NCBI GenBank assembly: GCA_946405805.1
Contig: CAMJIL010000017.1
Span: forward strand, 1 to 43,725
DNA length: 43,725 bases
Direction: 5' to 3'
Origin: an uncultured Prevotellaceae bacterium
GTDB lineage: Bacteria > Bacteroidota > Bacteroidia > Bacteroidales > Bacteroidaceae
Notes under the pieces: generated by a model
The model's database searches: none
What the model was told of the DNA's origin: nothing
What the model saw: the letters and a program-made list of their open reading frames with translations, nothing else
Shown: positions 40,439 to 43,725 of the stretch, piece by piece
Numbering within the stretch: the stretch's first letter is position 1
Layout of the letters: the number at the start of each line of letters is the position of its first letter
Made by a program: the position numbers and the translations under genes

Positions 40439-42094
40439 ATGTTAAACAAATTTCTAAAAAAAGAGGAATTCTCATCTTACGAGGATTTTATGCAAGGTTT
40501 CAAGGTTCAGGTGCCTGAAGACTTCAACTTCGGGTACGATGTTGTTGATGCTTGGGCAAAGTCTGTACCAGAAAAAGAGGCGTTGCTATGGGCAAATGAT
40601 AAGGGTGAAGTAAAACATGTGACCTATGGTGCCCTGAAGAATATCTCTGACCAATGTGCTGCTTTCTTTCAGGGTATTGGCATTGAGAAAGGCGACCGTG
40701 TTATGCTGATTCTCAAAAGACGTGTCGAATGGTGGTATGCTATGGTTGCCCTTCATAAGATTGGTGCTGTTGCAATACCTGCTACCCACATGTTGACAGA
40801 TAAGGATATAATGTATAGGTGTCACATGGCTGGTATCAGCTGCATAATATCATGTGGTGACCCTATCGTTTTGGGACATGTGCAGAAAGCGCGCAGATTC
40901 TGTCCGATGCTACGCCATTGTATTTCTATCGGCCCTCTCGTACCAAATGGCTTTTACGATTTCTGGCGTGGATTACAGGAGGCAGCACCATTAGAGAAGA
41001 TAAAGAGAAATAAAGTTACAGACAATTTCCTTCTTTATTTTACGAGTGGCACAACAGGAGAGCCAAAGATGGTGATGCATGACTATTCTTATCCTTTGGC
41101 ACACATCGTTACTGCAAAATATTGGCACAACCTCAATGAGGAATCCCTTCACCTCACACTTGCTGATACAGGATGGGGTAAGGCTGCATGGGGTAAGTTC
41201 TATGGGCAGATGATTGCTGGTGCTACAGTCTTCGTATATGATTATGAAGGACATTTCAAGCCTACAGAGCTTTTGAAGGTAATGCAGGATTTCAAAATCA
41301 CTTCCTTCTGTGCTCCACCAACGATATACAGATTCCTCGTGCGCGAGAATATAGAGGAATATGATTTGTCTTCATTAAAATGGTGTACTACAGCTGGTGA
41401 GCCGCTTAATCCGAGCATTTTCGAGAAGTGGCATGATAAAACTGGCATCATCATTCGTGAAGCCTACGGCCAGACAGAAACAACAATGGTTGTCGGCACA
41501 TATCCTTGGGTTACTCCAAAGCCAGGAGCAATGGGCCTCAGAAATCCTCAGTATGATATAGATGTTGTCGATGAAAAGGGCAATTCTGTGGCTCCAATGG
41601 AGCAGGGAGAACTGGTGATAAAGACAGGAGAGGAGAAAACCCTTGGACTCTTTAAGAAGTATTATCGCAACGAAGAGATGACAGAACAGCGCATTGTTGA
41701 CGGCAAGTATCATACAGGCGATGTTGTGTACTATGACCAAGATGGGTATTTCTGGTTTGTTTCCCGTATTGACGATGTGATAAAGACCTCAGGCTATCGT
41801 GTAGGTCCTTTTGAGGTAGAGTCAGCTCTGATGACACATCCGGCAGTCCTGGAGTGTGCCGTTACTGCTGTTCCTGACGAATTGAGAGGACAGATTGTCA
41901 AGGCTACAATAGTACTTAACAAGGAATATAAAGATAAGGCGTCTGATGATCTCGTGAAAGAACTTCAGAACCATGTGAAGCGTGAGACAGCACCATATAA
42001 ATATCCTCGCATAATAGATTTCGTTGATGAACTTCCAAAAACAATCAGCGGAAAGGTGCAGCGAGCAGCTATAAGAAAGGAAGATTCAAAATAA
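40439..42094 (+). CDS. AMP-forming acyl-CoA synthetase (medium-chain-like)
   Basis: The 551-aa ANL enzyme has LLYFTSGTTGEPKMVMH (ATP loop), TAGEPL, REAYGQTET, YHTGDV, SRIDDVIKTSGYRVGPFEVE and the catalytic Lys in PKTISGKVQR. The overall pattern is closest to acetyl/medium-chain acyl-CoA synthetases; substrate not readable from sequence. Confidence 0.88.
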   Translation: MLNKFLKKEEFSSYEDFMQGFKVQVPEDFNFGYDVVDAWAKSVPEKEALLWANDKGEVKHVTYGALKNISDQCAAFFQGIGIEKGDRVMLILKRRVEWWYAMVALHKIGAVAIPATHMLTDKDIMYRCHMAGISCIISCGDPIVLGHVQKARRFCPMLRHCISIGPLVPNGFYDFWRGLQEAAPLEKIKRNKVTDNFLLYFTSGTTGEPKMVMHDYSYPLAHIVTAKYWHNLNEESLHLTLADTGWGKAAWGKFYGQMIAGATVFVYDYEGHFKPTELLKVMQDFKITSFCAPPTIYRFLVRENIEEYDLSSLKWCTTAGEPLNPSIFEKWHDKTGIIIREAYGQTETTMVVGTYPWVTPKPGAMGLRNPQYDIDVVDEKGNSVAPMEQGELVIKTGEEKTLGLFKKYYRNEEMTEQRIVDGKYHTGDVVYYDQDGYFWFVSRIDDVIKTSGYRVGPFEVESALMTHPAVLECAVTAVPDELRGQIVKATIVLNKEYKDKASDDLVKELQNHVKRETAPYKYPRIIDFVDELPKTISGKVQRAAIRKEDSK

Positions 42095-42115
42095 CAATAA
42101 TAATACTAAAACGAA

Positions 42116-43725
42116 ATGACAGACTTTAAACAGATTTTCGAAAGCCATTATACATGGATTGAAGGCTATATGCGTAATGTTCGTCGTTACGCAGATCGTA
42201 TTGCTATGATAGCATCCGAAACTGGTAAAGAATGGACTTACAAACAGTTAAACGAGGACACAAACCGTCTGTGTAATGCTTTGCATGCTGATGGTTTCAA
42301 GAAAGGTGATGTAGTGATGGTTCAGATGGTGAACCGTCCTGAATTTGCTTTTGCGTATGTTGCAGCACATAAGATGCATGGTGTATGCTGTCCTGTAAAC
42401 TATCGTATCAGTACTGGTGAATTGGCATACAACATAGATGACTCAAAGCCTCTGATTCTTATGGTTTGTGAGTCAAAACTTGAGAGTGCCCTTGCTGCTG
42501 TAAAGCAGGCTCAGCATAAGCCAAAGAAGATTATCGTAGCCAGTGATAAGGAAGTAGAAGGTGCTATACGCTATAAGGATTATGTGGCAACAAGTAGCAT
42601 CGAAGAGCCTCCATTTACTTGTGAGTACAATATTTATGACGAGACAACCCGTCTCTATACATCAGGTACTACAGGCAGACCAAAGGGTGTTGCTCTGACA
42701 AGTATCAATGAGGTGTTGTCAGCTCATGATGTGATGATTCACTTCCCAATGAGCTATAAGGACATTACGATGAATACTACTCCTTGGTTCCATCGTGGCG
42801 GATTGCATTGTGCAGGTCCTTGTCCTACCTTCTATGCTGGTGCTACACTCGTAATACTTGGTAAGTTCGAGTCTCGCACAGCATTGAAGCTGGTGCAGAA
42901 GTACAAGATTACATTCGTTGTCGGAGTACCTACAGTCCTCGAAGAACTGGCAGACGAACAAGAGCGTCAGAGTTATGATATCAGCACCTTGAAGGGTATC
43001 GTAACAATGGGTAGCCCACTGGAGCGTTCGGCTTGCATACGTTATCAGAAGGTTCTTACACCTAATATATATAATGGTTATGGTACAACAGAAACATTCT
43101 GGAACACCTTCCTGCGTCCGTTTGACCTACCAGAGAATGCTGGTACTGCTGGAGCATCTTGCGTTGACGATGATGTTCGTGTAGTAAAGGTTTATGAAGA
43201 CCGTAAGGCAGAGCCAGATGATTTGGTAGCAACAGATGGTACAGAGGTTGGTGAGGTTATTATTTGCTCACCTGCGAAGTCACCTTATATATATCATGAC
43301 AAACCTGAGGAGACAGAAAAGAAGTATTATAAAGGCTTCATATATACTAACGACCTTGGTACATGGGATAAGAACCAGTTTGTTACTATCGTAGGACGTA
43401 AGGACGATATGATTATCTCTTCTGGTGAGAATATCTATCCGACAGAGGTTGAGACTGTCCTGAATACTCATCCAAAGGTGAAGGACTGTATCGTTACTTC
43501 AGTGCCTGATAAGGTTCGTGGTCAGATGGTAACAGCTTACATCGTTCGTGATGATAAGTCTCTGACACCAGACGAGCTGGATGCGTTCTGTAAGCAGAGC
43601 CCAGATATCGCAAACTTCAAGCGTCCTCGCTACTATCGCTTTACAGAGGTTATACCATTCAATGCAACAGGTAAGAAACTGCACGTAAAGATTAAGGAAA
43701 TAGCAGAGGCAGACCTGAAGAATGG
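42116..43725 (+). CDS. Second AMP-forming acyl-CoA ligase, cut by window end
   Basis: The frame begins MTDFKQIFESHYTWIEGYMR and is open to the last base (536 codons), so the 3' end is outside the window. It has YTSGTTGRPKGVALT, GYGTTET, GRKDDMIISSGENIYPTEVE and NATGKKLHV, the motifs of fatty-acid or aromatic acyl-CoA ligases. The gap to the previous gene is 21 nt. It differs clearly from the first ligase, so it is not a recent duplicate. Confidence 0.85.
   Translation, partial: MTDFKQIFESHYTWIEGYMRNVRRYADRIAMIASETGKEWTYKQLNEDTNRLCNALHADGFKKGDVVMVQMVNRPEFAFAYVAAHKMHGVCCPVNYRISTGELAYNIDDSKPLILMVCESKLESALAAVKQAQHKPKKIIVASDKEVEGAIRYKDYVATSSIEEPPFTCEYNIYDETTRLYTSGTTGRPKGVALTSINEVLSAHDVMIHFPMSYKDITMNTTPWFHRGGLHCAGPCPTFYAGATLVILGKFESRTALKLVQKYKITFVVGVPTVLEELADEQERQSYDISTLKGIVTMGSPLERSACIRYQKVLTPNIYNGYGTTETFWNTFLRPFDLPENAGTAGASCVDDDVRVVKVYEDRKAEPDDLVATDGTEVGEVIICSPAKSPYIYHDKPEETEKKYYKGFIYTNDLGTWDKNQFVTIVGRKDDMIISSGENIYPTEVETVLNTHPKVKDCIVTSVPDKVRGQMVTAYIVRDDKSLTPDELDAFCKQSPDIANFKRPRYYRFTEVIPFNATGKKLHVKIKEIAEADLKN

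Overview
The window looks like a chromosome segment of a Bacteroidales bacterium, most probably a Prevotella-like member of the Prevotellaceae. The reasons are promoters of the Bacteroidetes type (TTG/TTTG, about 20 nt, TAnnTTTG), a type IX secretion (T9SS) C-terminal sorting domain, a DUF4248 plus HU-like gene pair, a TPR/transmembrane/coiled-coil/HTH regulator, and weak Shine-Dalgarno sites. No rRNA, tRNA or CRISPR array was seen.

Layout. (1) 210-3283, minus strand: a small replication-like cassette (unknown 101-aa protein, RecA-like ATPase, TOPRIM-like protein, DUF4248, HU-like protein). (2) 3551-13841, plus strand: an envelope/secretion cluster that becomes AT-rich towards its end. It holds an O-antigen-ligase-like membrane protein, a transglutaminase-like protein with a discoidin-like tail, a secreted unknown, a Sel1-repeat protein with a T9SS signal, an exported zinc-knuckle plus papain/C39-like peptidase, two tandem paralogous small exported proteins, another exported unknown, a decayed copy of the peptidase leader, and a membrane-bound HTH regulator. 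(3) 13842-14359: a non-coding stretch with a perfect 60-bp direct repeat, two related hairpins and heptamer repeats, followed by an AbiEi/AbiEii toxin-antitoxin pair and a terminator. (4) 16080-26912: one long operon for sulfate assimilation and the siroheme it needs (sulfite reductase-TusA fusion, precorrin-2 dehydrogenase, hemA, hemC-cobA-hemD fusion, hemB, hemL, cysD, cysN, [4Fe-4S] APS reductase cysH), ended by a strong terminator. (5) 27092-31854: phosphate acquisition (outer-membrane porin, pstS, pstC, pstA, pstB) and a 43-aa membrane protein where phoU might be expected. (6) 32227-39831: a LuxR-type regulator, a PduO-type cobalamin adenosyltransferase, convergent metF-metH-ddl on the minus strand, and a divergent LytTR regulator. 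(7) 39993-end: a hot-dog thioesterase and two acyl-CoA ligases, the last cut by the window edge.

How the genes fit together. Region 4 reduces sulfate through APS and sulfite to sulfide. All tetrapyrrole genes there lead to siroheme and no later heme genes are present, so they appear dedicated to the sulfite reductase. metH/metF and the cobalamin enzyme in region 6 use the sulfur in B12-dependent methionine synthesis.

The most unusual signal is a set of at least 13 short degenerate arrays, mostly with an exact 7-bp period (two of them a mixed 7-9 bp), scattered through the window in several sequence families. They lie at gene 3' ends, where several supply or touch the stop codon, and in-frame inside metH, hemC-cobA-hemD, the adenosyltransferase gene and the hemA tail. 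The second is the exported peptidase locus with duplicated putative partners, a repeated 42-nt hairpin and a decayed gene copy. All functions are read from sequence motifs by eye; no database search was run.
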